Source: Tunicatimonas pelagia
Lineage (GTDB): Bacteria; Bacteroidota; Bacteroidia; Cytophagales; Cyclobacteriaceae
DNA length: 64,000 bases
Reading direction: 5' to 3'
NCBI RefSeq assembly: GCF_030506325.1
Contig: NZ_CP120683.1
Coordinates: forward strand, 4,105,001 to 4,169,000
Under the pieces are notes generated by a model, which worked only from the letters and a program-made list of their open reading frames with translations, searched no databases and was not told the DNA's origin. Below, piece after piece: positions 27,710 through 36,886 of the stretch; the first letter of the stretch is position 1; each line of letters starts with the position of its first letter. The position numbers and the translations under genes are program-made.

Positions 27710-27739
27710 CCAATCCCGACTCGCTAGAATCGGGATTGG
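27710..27739 (-). promoter_or_regulatory. Hairpin between tRNA-Gln and prs
   Basis: A perfect 10-bp stem CCAATCCCGA/TCGGGATTGG with a 10-base loop sits 8 bases beyond the tRNA 3' end and 32 bases before the prs ATG. Only a weak T run follows on the minus strand, so it is likelier a processing or attenuation element than a full terminator. Confidence 0.55.
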
Positions 27740-27747
27740 ATGGTGAG

Positions 27748-27818
27748 TTGTCCGGCAAGGACTCGAACCCTGAATAAAGGCACCAAAAACCTCTGTGTTA
27801 CCATTACACCACCGGACA
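27748..27818 (-). tRNA. tRNA-Gln (anticodon UUG)
   Basis: A 71-base cloverleaf on the minus strand. The acceptor stem TGTCCGG/CCGGACA is perfect, with discriminator A. The D arm is GTGTAATGGTAACAC, and the anticodon stem GAGGT/GCCTT closes loop TTTTGGT with anticodon TTG, decoding CAA. The T arm holds GGTTCGAGTCC. CCA is not encoded. It leads the prs-rplY transcription unit. Confidence 0.95.
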
Positions 27819-27832
27819 AGTAATTGGGAGTG

Positions 27833-27864
27833 CAAACTTAGAACATTATGTCTACAAAGGCAAA
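27833..27864 (-). promoter_or_regulatory. Bacteroidota consensus promoter for tRNA-Gln/prs
   Basis: A perfect -7 TAAGTTTG (27833-27840) and a perfect -33 TTTG (27861-27864) are separated by 20 bases on the minus strand. This matches the major-sigma consensus known for the phylum and places the start of transcription a few bases before the tRNA. Confidence 0.8.
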
Positions 27865-28077
27865 AAATGATTTGTTCATTTTTTGAGATTTTTCACTCTA
27901 TGAATATTGGTTTTAAACTGCATAATAATAGAATATTGAAGTAAAATCTTACAGCATTCGGACAGTACTTTGGTATATAAGTTGCACTAATTTTTCAGAA
28001 TATCTCAAATATTGCCCCTTTTTTCTATAAACAATAGCATTGAAAATCAATATTATGTAATATTTCTAATTTTCTAA

Positions 28078-28109
28078 TTTACTTTTCTGATAAAATTGTG
28101 CTATATTTA
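28078..28109 (+). promoter_or_regulatory. Putative promoter of the second exopolysaccharide block
   Basis: TTTA (28078-28081), a 20-base spacer and TATATTTA (28102-28109) each differ by one base from TTTG/TAnnTTTG. This places transcription start about 45 bases before the ATG of the sugar transferase. Confidence 0.4.
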
Positions 28110-28159
28110 CACAAAAATATTACATCATAATAAACTACAACGAACTTACTGTTCTCTCT

Positions 28160-29572
28160 ATGGATTTCTTACATAAGCTTAAAAGAAGTCATTATTCAAA
28201 GTCACTACTCACTGCCCTCTTGCTGATTGATATTTTGATAATTATCGTCTCATTTAGATTATCATTTAATCAATTATCAGTAGATACTTCTGAGTATTTA
28301 CCCGTATATCAGCCATTCTTAGTCATTACCGTTTTACTATGGGTGGTTACATCACTTTTTTGTGATGTATATCAAACTAGTAATCTGAGGAAAATATCCA
28401 CAATTTTAATCAGTACCCTCTTAAGCTCGTTACTGAGTGGCGGCGGTGTAGCCATCTATGTCTTATTTTTACAACAGTATCAGTTTCCTAGCCATTTTCT
28501 ACTGTCGTTTTCAATAATTTCAGTGGCCTCGCTAATATTAATCAAAGTACTATTGTTTATTGGTTACAAACGGTACCGCTCACTCGACAAAAACAGGAAG
28601 AAGGTTATTATCATTGGATATACGGATACTGGAAAAAACCTTTATAGTTACTTTGTACAAGAACAGCCGCTAGGATACAAATTCATGGGCTTTTTCGATG
28701 ATGGTCTAAAATTCGTCAATAATGAGAATGATTATCGGGGCAATTTGAGCCGGGTAAAGCAATTCTGCTTATCCGAGAATATTGATGAGATATATTATGC
28801 ACTACCTAATAAGGTTTCTTACGTGAAAGATATTGCCAAATTTGCTGATGATAATTATATCTATTTTGGCATAGTGCAAGATGCTGGTGGACTAGATCAA
28901 ATGAGTATTGATACGCAGCTCTACGACAACGGGCGAATTCCAATATTATCGCCTCGCCGCGATCCGCTCAAGATCTTTTACAACCGACAAATTAAAAGAG
29001 CTTTTGATATTGCGTTTTCTTTTGCAGTAATTTTGCTTCTTTTCCCTTTTATTCTGCCTCCTATTGCTATTCTTATTAGACTAGATTCGCCAGGACCAAC
29101 GTTTTTTAAGCAACTGCGAAGCGGTAGAAATGGTAAGCCCTTTTGGTGTTACAAGTTTCGTACTATGAAAGTGAACAACGAAGCTAATTCCAAACAGGCC
29201 GAAAAGAACGACTCGCGAATTACCAAGATAGGGCAGTTTCTTAGGAAGACTAGCTTAGATGAACTCCCTCAGTTTTTTAATGTATTTTTAGGCGATATGT
29301 CAGTAGTAGGTCCTCGCCCTCATATGCTGAAACACACTGAAGAGTATTCTGAAATTATCGAGAATTTTAAGGTGCGACATTTTATTAATTCTGGAATTAC
29401 AGGATATGCTCAAGTGAACGGTTTTAGAGGAGAAACTAAAGATGACGAGTTGATGAAGAAGCGAGTGGAGTATGATACGTGGTACTTAGAGAATTGGAGT
29501 CTTTCATTAGACATTAGAATTATATTCCAAACAGTATGGAATGCAGTAAAAGGAGAAGAAAATGCATATTAA
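28160..29572 (+). CDS. Undecaprenyl-phosphate sugar phosphotransferase (WcaJ-type)
   Basis: A 470-residue polyisoprenyl-phosphate hexose-1-phosphate transferase that starts repeat-unit assembly by moving a phosphosugar onto undecaprenyl phosphate. Seen: four N-terminal membrane helices (about 15-140), a CoA-binding-like Rossmann region (KKVIIIGYTDTGKNLY), another membrane segment near 280-305, and the C-terminal bacterial sugar transferase domain with RLDSPGPTFFKQLRSGRNGKPFWCYKFRTM, TSLDELPQFFNVFLGDMSVVGPRPHM and SGITGYAQVNGFRGET. Length and layout match the long WcaJ/WbaP class. It heads a block with an AlgD-type dehydrogenase and a GT4 enzyme. Donor sugar is unknown; glucose is the commonest. 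Confidence 0.92.
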   Translation: MDFLHKLKRSHYSKSLLTALLLIDILIIIVSFRLSFNQLSVDTSEYLPVYQPFLVITVLLWVVTSLFCDVYQTSNLRKISTILISTLLSSLLSGGGVAIYVLFLQQYQFPSHFLLSFSIISVASLILIKVLLFIGYKRYRSLDKNRKKVIIIGYTDTGKNLYSYFVQEQPLGYKFMGFFDDGLKFVNNENDYRGNLSRVKQFCLSENIDEIYYALPNKVSYVKDIAKFADDNYIYFGIVQDAGGLDQMSIDTQLYDNGRIPILSPRRDPLKIFYNRQIKRAFDIAFSFAVILLLFPFILPPIAILIRLDSPGPTFFKQLRSGRNGKPFWCYKFRTMKVNNEANSKQAEKNDSRITKIGQFLRKTSLDELPQFFNVFLGDMSVVGPRPHMLKHTEEYSEIIENFKVRHFINSGITGYAQVNGFRGETKDDELMKKRVEYDTWYLENWSLSLDIRIIFQTVWNAVKGEENAY

Positions 29573-29634
29573 TAATACATTATTGAACTTATATAACTAT
29601 ATTTGTAATTATTTGCACTTTAAAGATAATTAAT

Positions 29635-30945
29635 ATGAAAATTAGCGTATTCGGATTGGGTTATGTGGGTGCTGTTTCATGTGCCTGTTTTGCTAAGAGC
29701 GGACACCATGTTATAGGAGTAGATGTCAACCAAAAGAAAGTTGATTTAATTAATGGTGGAAACTCTCCGATCGTAGAGAAAGATTTAGATGAATACATTG
29801 CTGAAGGAGTTGAAAAAGGTACCATCAAAGCAACTACCGATATTCATAGTGCTGTTCAAAACTCAGATATATCTATTGTTTGCGTAGGAACGCCCAGCCA
29901 GATCAACGGAAATATTGATTTATCTTATATTTACCGAGTATGTGAAGATATTGCTGAATCAATAAAGACCAAAGACTCTTATCATACTGTTGTTATTCGT
30001 AGCACGGTAGTGCCAGGTACTATTCAGGAGTGTGCTCAGATAATAGAAGGAGTTTCAGGAAAGAAGCATATTGAAGACTTTGGAGTGGCTTCTAACCCTG
30101 AATTTTTACGAGAGAGTACCGCAATCTATGACTTCTGGAACCCTCCCTACACTATAATAGGAACCAACAGCCCGAAAAGCGAGGAACAACTTGAAGAGTT
30201 ATACCGACCTATTGATGCTCCTGTCTTCAAACTGAAGCCGGAAGAATCAGAAATGATTAAGTATACTAATAATAACTTTCATGCATTGAAAATTACCTTC
30301 GCCAACGAGATAGGGAATATATGCAAAGAGTTAGGAGTTGATGGGCATAAAGTAATGGAAGTGGTAGCTCGGGATACAAAGCTAAATTTATCTCCCTACT
30401 ATATGAAACCAGGGTTTGCCTTTGGTGGGTCATGCTTACCAAAAGATGTAAGAGGGTTAAATTACCGGGCACAATTATTAGATGTATCTACGCCACTGCT
30501 CAACAGTTTGCTACCAAGTAACACCTATCAGGTACAGCGAGGGCTACAAATGGTATATAATACCGGTAAAAAGAAGGTGGCTTTCTTAGGTTTTGCCTTT
30601 AAAGCGGGTACTGATGACTTGCGAGAAAGCCCAATGGTAGATATGATAGAAACGCTGCTGGGCAAGGGATACAGCTTGAGTTTATACGATAATAACATAT
30701 CTTTATCCAAGCTGATGGGTAAAAATAAAGACTACCTGACTGGGCATATTCCGCATATTACCCGCCTGTTGAAAGACAATATCCAAGAGGTTATTAGTGA
30801 TGCAGAAGTGATTATTATCGGAAATAAGTCTCCTGAGTTTAGAGAGGTTTTATCGGAAATCCGCCCTGATCAGATAGTTATTGATTTAGTTCGGATTGAT
30901 AAGGAGAAAGTAACTAACGAAAATTATGTCGGAATTTGCTGGTAA
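29635..30945 (+). CDS. algD: GDP-mannose 6-dehydrogenase (AlgD-type)
   Basis: A 436-residue nucleotide-sugar dehydrogenase that oxidises the C6 hydroxyl of a GDP- or UDP-sugar to a uronic acid with two NAD+. Seen: Rossmann GLGYVGAVSCACFAKSGHHVIGVD; SNPEFLRESTAI; the catalytic-Cys loop GFAFGGSCLPKDVR; and FLGFAFKAGTDDLRESPMVD. It resembles Pseudomonas AlgD along its whole length, including the SPIVEKDLDEYI region, KLNLSPYYMKPGFAFGGS and the C-terminal GICW, so GDP-mannose is more likely than UDP-glucose. The product would be GDP-mannuronate. Its last 20 bases overlap the GT4 gene, which implies coupling. UDP-glucose specificity is the main alternative. Confidence 0.82.
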   Translation: MKISVFGLGYVGAVSCACFAKSGHHVIGVDVNQKKVDLINGGNSPIVEKDLDEYIAEGVEKGTIKATTDIHSAVQNSDISIVCVGTPSQINGNIDLSYIYRVCEDIAESIKTKDSYHTVVIRSTVVPGTIQECAQIIEGVSGKKHIEDFGVASNPEFLRESTAIYDFWNPPYTIIGTNSPKSEEQLEELYRPIDAPVFKLKPEESEMIKYTNNNFHALKITFANEIGNICKELGVDGHKVMEVVARDTKLNLSPYYMKPGFAFGGSCLPKDVRGLNYRAQLLDVSTPLLNSLLPSNTYQVQRGLQMVYNTGKKKVAFLGFAFKAGTDDLRESPMVDMIETLLGKGYSLSLYDNNISLSKLMGKNKDYLTGHIPHITRLLKDNIQEVISDAEVIIIGNKSPEFREVLSEIRPDQIVIDLVRIDKEKVTNENYVGICW

Positions 30946-32143
30946 GCATGTATTAATCGTTATTGAAAACCTTCCTGCTCCCTTTGATCGAAGGGTTTGG
31001 CAGGAAGCAACCACACTGAAGGAGGAAGGGGCAGATGTATCAATTATCTGCCCCAAAATGAAAGGATACACTAAGTCTTTTGAGCGAATAGACGGTGTTG
31101 ATATTCACCGCCATCCTTTGCCGGCTGAAGGTCATGGGGCATTGGGCTACCTTTTAGAGTATTCTTCGGCGCTTTTTTGGGAGCTGATTCTGTGTATCAA
31201 GATTTTTCTCAAAAAGCGATTTCATGTTATTCACGGGTGCAACCCACCTGACTTGATATTTTTAGTAGCTCTTCCGTTTAAACTTTTTGGGGTTAAGTAT
31301 GTCTTTGATCACCACGATATTAATCCTGAGCTTTATATCGCAAAATTTAATAAGCGGGGTTTTTTTTATCGTAGTATGCTTCTCTTTGAAAGGCTTACTT
31401 TCAAAGCGGCCGACTATAGTATCGCTACTAACGAATCGTATCGGGAAATTGCGATTAGGCGAGGTGGTATGAATCCAAATAATGTTACGGTAGTGCGTAG
31501 TGGCCCGAGTCTAAAGCGGTTAAAGCTTACCGAAGGCAACCTTGCATATAAAAAAGGAAGAAATTTTCTGATTGGTTACGTAGGGGTTATTGGTGTTCAG
31601 GAAGGACTTGATCTACTAATGGACTCTATTCAATATATAGTAAAAAAGCGTCAAGATGTACAGGTTGCTATTGTAGGAGGGGGCACGGCACTAGATGAAA
31701 TCCAGTTGCTGGCCGACGAGATGGGATTATCAGAATACGTAGATTTTTACGGTAGGGTGAGTGACGAAAAGTTAGTCGATATACTGAATACGTGTGATGT
31801 TTGCGTTAACCCAGATAAGCCTACCGAAATGAATAACTTGTCTACTATGAATAAAATCATGGAGTACATGGCTCTAAAAAAGCCAATTGTACAGTACGAC
31901 TTGAAAGAAGGGCGGGCTTCGGCATTGGAGGCTTCACTGTACGCTAAGAATCATGATACCATTGATTTTGCCAAGAAAATTATGTGGTTGTTCGATAACC
32001 CGAGAGAAAGAGAGCAGATGGCTGAATACGGATACGACCGGGTGCTCAATGAACTATCTTGGGACTACGAGCGGGAAAATCTGATTAACTTCTATCGTAC
32101 AGCATTTGATGTTTCGTGCACTCCTTCCGCTCAACCAGTGTAA
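30926..32143 (+). CDS. Family 4 glycosyltransferase
   Basis: A 405-residue GT-B fold glycosyltransferase (GT4). The N-terminal acceptor domain begins VLIVIENLPAPFDRRVWQEATTL, typical of exopolysaccharide GT4 enzymes. The C-terminal donor domain shows VGGGTALDEIQLLADEMGLSEYVDFYGRV, then CDVCVNPDKPTEMNNLSTMNKIMEYMALKKPIVQYD with the conserved E-x7-E-like donor-binding region. It starts inside the 3' end of the AlgD-type gene (20-base overlap) and is followed by a strong terminator, so it ends the unit. It probably adds the uronic acid or another sugar made by this block. Confidence 0.87.
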   Translation: MSEFAGKHVLIVIENLPAPFDRRVWQEATTLKEEGADVSIICPKMKGYTKSFERIDGVDIHRHPLPAEGHGALGYLLEYSSALFWELILCIKIFLKKRFHVIHGCNPPDLIFLVALPFKLFGVKYVFDHHDINPELYIAKFNKRGFFYRSMLLFERLTFKAADYSIATNESYREIAIRRGGMNPNNVTVVRSGPSLKRLKLTEGNLAYKKGRNFLIGYVGVIGVQEGLDLLMDSIQYIVKKRQDVQVAIVGGGTALDEIQLLADEMGLSEYVDFYGRVSDEKLVDILNTCDVCVNPDKPTEMNNLSTMNKIMEYMALKKPIVQYDLKEGRASALEASLYAKNHDTIDFAKKIMWLFDNPREREQMAEYGYDRVLNELSWDYERENLINFYRTAFDVSCTPSAQPV

Positions 32144-32173
32144 ACATTACATCATTCTATTTTCTGTTCACCA

Positions 32174-32200
32174 GCATCGGCCAACAACCGATGCTTTTTT
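32174..32200 (+). terminator. Rho-independent terminator after the GT4 gene
   Basis: GCATCGG (32174-32180) pairs perfectly with CCGATGC (32188-32194), with a 7-base loop, followed by six T residues. It closes the WcaJ-AlgD-GT4 unit. Confidence 0.85.
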
Positions 32201-32344
32201 GTGTTTATTGAATTGATAAGCAGTATTAGCTCAGCGAGAAATGGCAAGAAGATTGGGATAAGCTTATATAAGTACTGCTATTTACCAAAGTTTTCATTTC
32301 CTTTTTTAGCTAATGCAGATTATCAATACCTAATTTACAGCATA

Positions 32345-33151
32345 ATGAAACGAACACTATTTTCAGGTGCGCTCGCTATATTTTTTCTAATATCTTGTTC
32401 TACCGTTCCACTTACCGGACGCAGACAACTTAGCTTAATCCCTGATTCACAAATTAATTCACTTAGTTTTCAGAACTATCAACAGGTATTAAATGAAAGT
32501 CGGGTAGTTACTGGTACTGAAGATGCCCGTCTGGTGAAAAGTGTAGGGGAAAAGATTGCCTATGCTGTGGAAAAATACATGGCTGAAAAAGGGCTTTCTG
32601 ATGAAATTAAAGGGTTCCGGTGGGAATTTACTCTCATACAAGAAGATGTGGTAAATGCTTGGTGTATGCCTGGCGGTAAAGTAGCCTTCTACACGGGTAT
32701 TATGCCGATTTGCCAAAATGAGGAGGGAGTAGCTGTGGTAATGTCGCACGAAATTGCTCATGCTATTGCCGAGCATGGTAGCGAACGAATGTCCCAACAG
32801 CTAGCAGCTCAAATGGGAGGAACCGCATTGTCAGTTGCCTTGCAAAGTAAGCCAGAGGCCACTCGTCGGCTAGCGAATACCGCATTTGGCTTAGGAGCGC
32901 AGTATGGTGTGTTACTACCTTTTGGGCGCACTCAAGAGTCTGAAGCTGATGAGCTAGGGCTGTATTTTATGGCAATGGCGGGTTACAATCCTGAAGCAGC
33001 AGTACCTTTCTGGCAGCGTATGGCTCAGCAAGGTGGTGGGCAACGCCCGCCTGAGTTTTTGTCAACGCACCCCGCCCCCGAAACTCGCATACGCGATATC
33101 AAGCAGATAATTCCGAAGACTAGAAAATATCAGGGAAGGTACGTGAGATAG
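32345..33151 (+). CDS. M48 family metallopeptidase lipoprotein
   Basis: About 268 residues. The N-terminus MKRTLFSGALAIFFLISC is a lipoprotein signal (Cys18). The M48 zinc site HEIAH (about residues 135-139, in MSHEIAHAIAEHGSERMS) is intact, and a downstream Glu in ESEADELGLYFMAMAGY supplies the third ligand. This matches the LoiP/YcaL-like periplasmic proteases with roles in envelope quality control. The frame is open upstream to 32201, but those residues lie in the terminator and 5' leader, so the ATG at 32345 with the signal peptide is chosen. Convergent with the TPR gene. Confidence 0.9.
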   Translation: MKRTLFSGALAIFFLISCSTVPLTGRRQLSLIPDSQINSLSFQNYQQVLNESRVVTGTEDARLVKSVGEKIAYAVEKYMAEKGLSDEIKGFRWEFTLIQEDVVNAWCMPGGKVAFYTGIMPICQNEEGVAVVMSHEIAHAIAEHGSERMSQQLAAQMGGTALSVALQSKPEATRRLANTAFGLGAQYGVLLPFGRTQESEADELGLYFMAMAGYNPEAAVPFWQRMAQQGGGQRPPEFLSTHPAPETRIRDIKQIIPKTRKYQGRYVR

Positions 33152-33182
33152 TTTGTAATCCACAGACTACAGTCGATAGTCT

Positions 33183-33223
33183 ACAGTCCACAGGAAAGTA
33201 AAAACATAATTGCTGTGGACTGT
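33183..33223. repeat. Intergenic inverted repeat between convergent genes
   Basis: ACAGTCCACAG (33183-33193) pairs perfectly with CTGTGGACTGT (33213-33223). The flanking DNA repeats the same words (CTACAGTC twice; further CCACAG and GGACT copies between 33160 and 33235). No T tract follows. It resembles the short degenerate intergenic repeats common in this lineage and may act as a bidirectional stop or stabiliser. Confidence 0.55.
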
Positions 33224-33226
33224 CCT

Positions 33227-33823
33227 CTATGGACTAATAACCAAATTGCCATTAGCGTACTTTTGGTAGTCTTCGCAAGTCATGCGACCACTTCCATCAC
33301 TGTAGGGACAAGTACGGTAAATAGCACTTCCCAGTGCCCCTTGTTCAATAAGAACCCCACTTCCTTTACAAACCGGACAAAGCACAAAAGGGGTTGCATT
33401 ACAATCAATACGTTGGAGTTTCGTTTGAGCTTCTCTCCTGGGCTGCCTAGTTGGTTCTACCTTTTCTGCTAAATAGTCGGTTTCTGAAAGTGCTAAATAC
33501 TCTCTTGCTTGATCAAAAAACTGCCCAGTAGTACCCTTAATCTCAATGTATTTATTAAGCCAATCAATGCTTTGTTTGTACTTCTTGAGGTGGTAAGAAT
33601 TTTTACCAAAATAGAAGCATAGCTCCGCCGGAACCACTTCAATAGCTGTTAGTACCTGTTGAAAGTAAGAATCTGCGCTGGCGTAATTGCCTTGGTTCAT
33701 TAAAGCTACCCCCTCATCCATTTTCATCATAAGATCGCGCTGTTTAGCGTTAACGTAATCCTGACCAAAGCCCTGAACCGCAATACCTAACAAAATAATC
33801 AGCGTTCCTAATTTCTGCACCAT
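33227..33823 (-). CDS. Secreted TPR protein with a C-terminal CxxCxGxG segment
   Basis: About 198 residues. The N-terminus MVQKLGTLIILLGIAVQGFGQ is a signal peptide. TPR-like helices follow (EGVALMNQGNYASADSYFQQ; LKKYKQSIDWLNKYIEI). The C-terminal part has Cys pairs: LCPVCKGSGVL and a second CPYSDGSGRMTC, resembling one DnaJ-type zinc-finger repeat. The frame is open to 33853, but that start lies in a -7-like box (TACTTTTG, minus strand 33851-33858), so the ATG at 33823 is preferred. The function is unknown; scaffold or metal-binding roles are possible. Confidence 0.7.
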   Translation of the reverse strand: MVQKLGTLIILLGIAVQGFGQDYVNAKQRDLMMKMDEGVALMNQGNYASADSYFQQVLTAIEVVPAELCFYFGKNSYHLKKYKQSIDWLNKYIEIKGTTGQFFDQAREYLALSETDYLAEKVEPTRQPRREAQTKLQRIDCNATPFVLCPVCKGSGVLIEQGALGSAIYRTCPYSDGSGRMTCEDYQKYANGNLVISP

Positions 33824-33927
33824 ATAAATCAAACTGTCTGATGAGTACAACAAAAGTACTATAATTACGCGGAAAATGAGAGAATGGTGCGATAGCTTGG
33901 TAAAAAGCGAGGAAGAAGCGTAATTTT

Positions 33928-34323
33928 ATGTTTATGAATCAATTAGAAGAAGGAACCGAACTGTTACTTCAGTTTGAAAAACGCGGCGGACTGCTTCCGG
34001 TAGTAGTGCAAGAAAAGTACAGTGGAGAAGTGCTCATGATTGGTTACGCTAATCAGGAGGCCCTTCAACACTCTATTAAAACCCGCTATGCTACCTTTTG
34101 GAGTACTTCGCGGCAAGAACTCTGGACGAAGGGGCAAACGTCGGGTGATCGATTACGAATTAGTGATATTCGGGTTGATTGTGACCAAGATGCGTTATTG
34201 TATCAGGTTGTATTAGAAGGAGAAGGAGTTTGCCATACTAAAACTAATGAGGGTCAAACTCGTAAAGCTTGTTTTTACCGTAAAATAGATTTCGACCATC
34301 AATCGCTGCTCTTTGATCAGTAG
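33928..34323 (+). CDS. hisI: Phosphoribosyl-AMP cyclohydrolase
   Basis: A 131-residue monofunctional HisI, the third step of histidine synthesis (opening of the PR-AMP purine ring). Seen: VLMIGYANQEAL, the WSTSRQELWTKGQTSG region, the metal site DCDQD (84-88), and the zinc-linked Cys residues in GVCHTKTNEG and KACFYR. The HisE pyrophosphohydrolase domain that is often fused in this phylum is absent. No other his gene is in view; cysS follows 74 bases after the stop if its start is at 34398. An in-frame second ATG at 33934 is possible. Confidence 0.9.
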   Translation: MFMNQLEEGTELLLQFEKRGGLLPVVVQEKYSGEVLMIGYANQEALQHSIKTRYATFWSTSRQELWTKGQTSGDRLRISDIRVDCDQDALLYQVVLEGEGVCHTKTNEGQTRKACFYRKIDFDHQSLLFDQ

Positions 34324-34397
34324 CGAATAAAATGGCCATTCCAAAAGGACGCTTCTGGCATTATTCTACTAACTTTATCTGCGAATACCTAACCGTT

Positions 34398-35912
34398 ATG
34401 GATCAAGCATTATATATTAAATATCCACTATCTGTAGTCAATAGTCTGACTCGTAAAAAAGAGCTATTTAAGCCAATTAATCCCCCGCTAGTAGGTATGT
34501 ACCTCTGCGGCCCTACCGTATACAGTGATCCGCATTTAGGCAATATTCGCTCGGCGGTAAACTTTGACATTATTTTTCGCTACATGTCCCACTTAGGCTA
34601 CAAGGTTCGCTACGTTCGTAATATTACCGATGTGGGCCATTTAGAAGATGATGTAGAAGGAACAGGAGAAGACAAAATTTCTAAAAAAGCGCGTTTAGAA
34701 AAGGTGGAGCCAATGGAAATTGTCCAGCTCTACACGTATCGGTACCACGATGCCCTGAGTTCCCTTAATGTGTTGCCCCCAAGCATTGAGCCTAGTGCTA
34801 CCGGACATATTGTTGAGCAGATAGAAATCATCCAGTCTATTTTGGAGCATGGCTACGCTTATGAGGAAAACGGTTCTATCTACTTTGATCTGGGAAAATA
34901 TACCCAAGAACAGGAATACGGAAAACTATCTGGAAAGGTGTTGGAAGACTTACAATCGGGCAGCCGCCAAACCGAAGGCCTGGACGAAAAGCGCAACCCT
35001 CATGATTTTGCCCTATGGAAAAAGGCTAACCCTGAACACATTATGCGCTGGAACTCGCCCTGGGGCGAGGGTTTTCCGGGCTGGCATTTGGAATGTACTG
35101 CCATGAGCACCAAATACCTAGGTGAAACATTTGATATTCATGGTGGTGGGCTAGATTTACAGTTTCCTCACCACGAAGCAGAAGTAGCTCAGTGTTACGG
35201 GGCTTTCCATAGTCATCCGGCTAACTACTGGATTCATCATAACCTAATTACCATTGATGGGCAGAAGATGAGCAAATCGAAGGGTAATTTTATTACGCTG
35301 GAGCAATTATTTACGGGAGGCCATTCGCTATTGGCACAGGCTTACTCCCCCACTACCATTCGCTTCTTCATTCTACAAGCACACTACCGTAGCCCGATAG
35401 ATTTCTCTAACGATGCTCTGCAAGCCGCTGAGAAAGGTCTGACTCGTCTGTTAAATGCTCAAGAAACGCTAGGTAAACTTAATCACCAGCCTGGGAGTGT
35501 AGATGAAAAACTGGATAAGGAAATAAACCAATTATGCGAGCAGTGCTACCAAGAGATGAGCGATGACTTCAACACGGCTAAGCTCATTGCGGTGCTATTC
35601 GACTTGGGTTCCAAAATCAATGGTTTCTACCACCAGCAGCTTGATTTAACAACGATTTCAGCCGAAACTTTCCAGCGCCTGAAGCAGACTTTCCAAACCT
35701 TTATTTCGGAAATACTCGGCATTCAGGCTGAGGTTTCAGATGATACTCAACAGAAGGAAGGCTTGATTGAATTACTAATTAGTATCCGTAATCAAGCTCG
35801 GGCTAATAAAGATTTTGCTACTTCGGATCAGATTCGCGATCAGCTAAAGGAACTGGGAGTGCAGTTAAAAGACGAAAAATCCGGTAACACTACCTACTCT
35901 CTAACAAACTAA
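34398..35912 (+). CDS. cysS: Cysteinyl-tRNA synthetase
   Basis: A 504-residue class I aminoacyl-tRNA synthetase that charges tRNA-Cys. Seen: [19 protein letters not shown] (zinc-ligand Cys and HLGN form of the HIGH motif), [10 protein letters not shown] (second Cys), [18 protein letters not shown] (His and Glu ligands), and [11 protein letters not shown] (KMSKS, about 290-296). The zinc site is intact, unlike some other enzymes here. The frame is open to 34332, but the ATG at 34398 fits the family better; the extra 22 residues are unlike CysS. Confidence 0.95.
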   Translation: MDQALYIKYPLSVVNSLTRKKELFKPINPPLVGMYLCGPTVYSDPHLGNIRSAVNFDIIFRYMSHLGYKVRYVRNITDVGHLEDDVEGTGEDKISKKARLEKVEPMEIVQLYTYRYHDALSSLNVLPPSIEPSATGHIVEQIEIIQSILEHGYAYEENGSIYFDLGKYTQEQEYGKLSGKVLEDLQSGSRQTEGLDEKRNPHDFALWKKANPEHIMRWNSPWGEGFPGWHLECTAMSTKYLGETFDIHGGGLDLQFPHHEAEVAQCYGAFHSHPANYWIHHNLITIDGQKMSKSKGNFITLEQLFTGGHSLLAQAYSPTTIRFFILQAHYRSPIDFSNDALQAAEKGLTRLLNAQETLGKLNHQPGSVDEKLDKEINQLCEQCYQEMSDDFNTAKLIAVLFDLGSKINGFYHQQLDLTTISAETFQRLKQTFQTFISEILGIQAEVSDDTQQKEGLIELLISIRNQARANKDFATSDQIRDQLKELGVQLKDEKSGNTTYSLTN

Positions 35913-36051
35913 TCTGACTTTTGTACGTTATACTGTCCACCTTGCGTTATTCTAATACTACGCATTTATCGTTTACCTTACATAGCTGATGTTATAGCTA
36001 AGTCTTCATGGTAAAGTAGTAGAGGATGTGCTAGGTTTTGAAGAAAAACAT

Positions 36052-36567
36052 ATGATACTGTCAGGAAAAGAAATTGAGCGGTTACAGGGCGGCGAAATCA
36101 GTATTGACCCATTTTCACGGGAGCAGCTTAATCCGAACAGCTATAATCTGAAATTGCACAATGAGCTTTTGGTTTACCAGAACCGAGTGTTGGACATGAA
36201 AGAGGATAATCCGGTTGAGAAAGTTATCATTCCGGATGATGGCTTAATTCTGGAGCCAGGGCGACTTTACTTAGGACGAACAGTAGAGCGTATTCGGGCG
36301 AACTTCCATGTTCCACTCTTAGAAGGCCGGTCTTCTGTGGGTAGGTTGGGAATACTGGTACATTTCACCGCGGGCTTAGGAAATATCGGTTCCGATGGGT
36401 GCTGGACATTGGAAATTGCGTGTGTGCAGCCGGTTCGGGTCTACCCCGATGTAGAAATTTGTCAGATTTACTTTCAGGAACTACGGGGCGATCATATAAA
36501 ATACCAAAGTAAGAAATACCACCATTCGGATATTCAACCTAGTTTACTTTTTCAGGAGTTACGTTAG
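36052..36567 (+). CDS. dcd: dCTP deaminase
   Basis: A 171-residue trimeric enzyme that deaminates dCTP to dUTP for thymidylate synthesis. Seen: the N-terminal [27 protein letters not shown], the conserved [33 protein letters not shown] with the catalytic Glu and phosphate-binding residues, and the C-terminal [15 protein letters not shown]. The ATG at 36052 gives the family start; the frame extends upstream to 36028 only. It is followed by yidD after 7 bases, suggesting co-transcription. Confidence 0.92.
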   Translation: MILSGKEIERLQGGEISIDPFSREQLNPNSYNLKLHNELLVYQNRVLDMKEDNPVEKVIIPDDGLILEPGRLYLGRTVERIRANFHVPLLEGRSSVGRLGILVHFTAGLGNIGSDGCWTLEIACVQPVRVYPDVEICQIYFQELRGDHIKYQSKKYHHSDIQPSLLFQELR

Positions 36568-36574
36568 TCAATAC

Positions 36575-36811
36575 ATGCTTATCTACCTAGCCAAAGGACT
36601 TATTCGCTTCTACCAGTACGCTATTTCTCCGCTATTGGGTAATAACTGCCGTCACGCACCTAGCTGTTCTCAGTATACATTAGAGGCCATTCAAGAATGG
36701 GGCTTTTTAAAAGGAAGCTGGCTCGGTATCAAGCGAATTGCGCGTTGTCATCCCTGGGGCACCCACGGTTACGATCCGGTGCCTAAACGAAACGAGCCTA
36801 GCCAAAAGTAG
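36575..36811 (+). CDS. yidD: Membrane protein insertion efficiency factor YidD
   Basis: A 78-residue protein. Seen: [29 protein letters not shown] and [24 protein letters not shown], the near-invariant YidD core with its Cys residues. Known to assist YidC-dependent membrane protein insertion at the inner membrane. Usually found near rpmH/rnpA; here it sits between dcd and ribD instead. Confidence 0.93.
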   Translation: MLIYLAKGLIRFYQYAISPLLGNNCRHAPSCSQYTLEAIQEWGFLKGSWLGIKRIARCHPWGTHGYDPVPKRNEPSQK

Positions 36812-36886
36812 CCCAAAAAACTGGTTTCATGTCTTAAAAACTTTTGCCTGCACGCTGCGTGTTAGTACTGTAACATTTGTTATTTC

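Larger units (their letters stand above)
27819..28159. other. Divergent promoter region, tRNA-Gln/prs and WcaJ-type gene
   Basis: A 341-base AT-rich region between divergent units. It holds the minus-strand promoter at 27833-27864 and a weaker + strand pair at 28078-28109. I see no open frame or other repeat of note. Confidence 0.6.

Noticed and set aside
26733-27758. Longer prs starting at 27758
   Set aside because: The extra 27 residues are encoded by the hairpin and tRNA flank; the ATG at 27677 is the family start.
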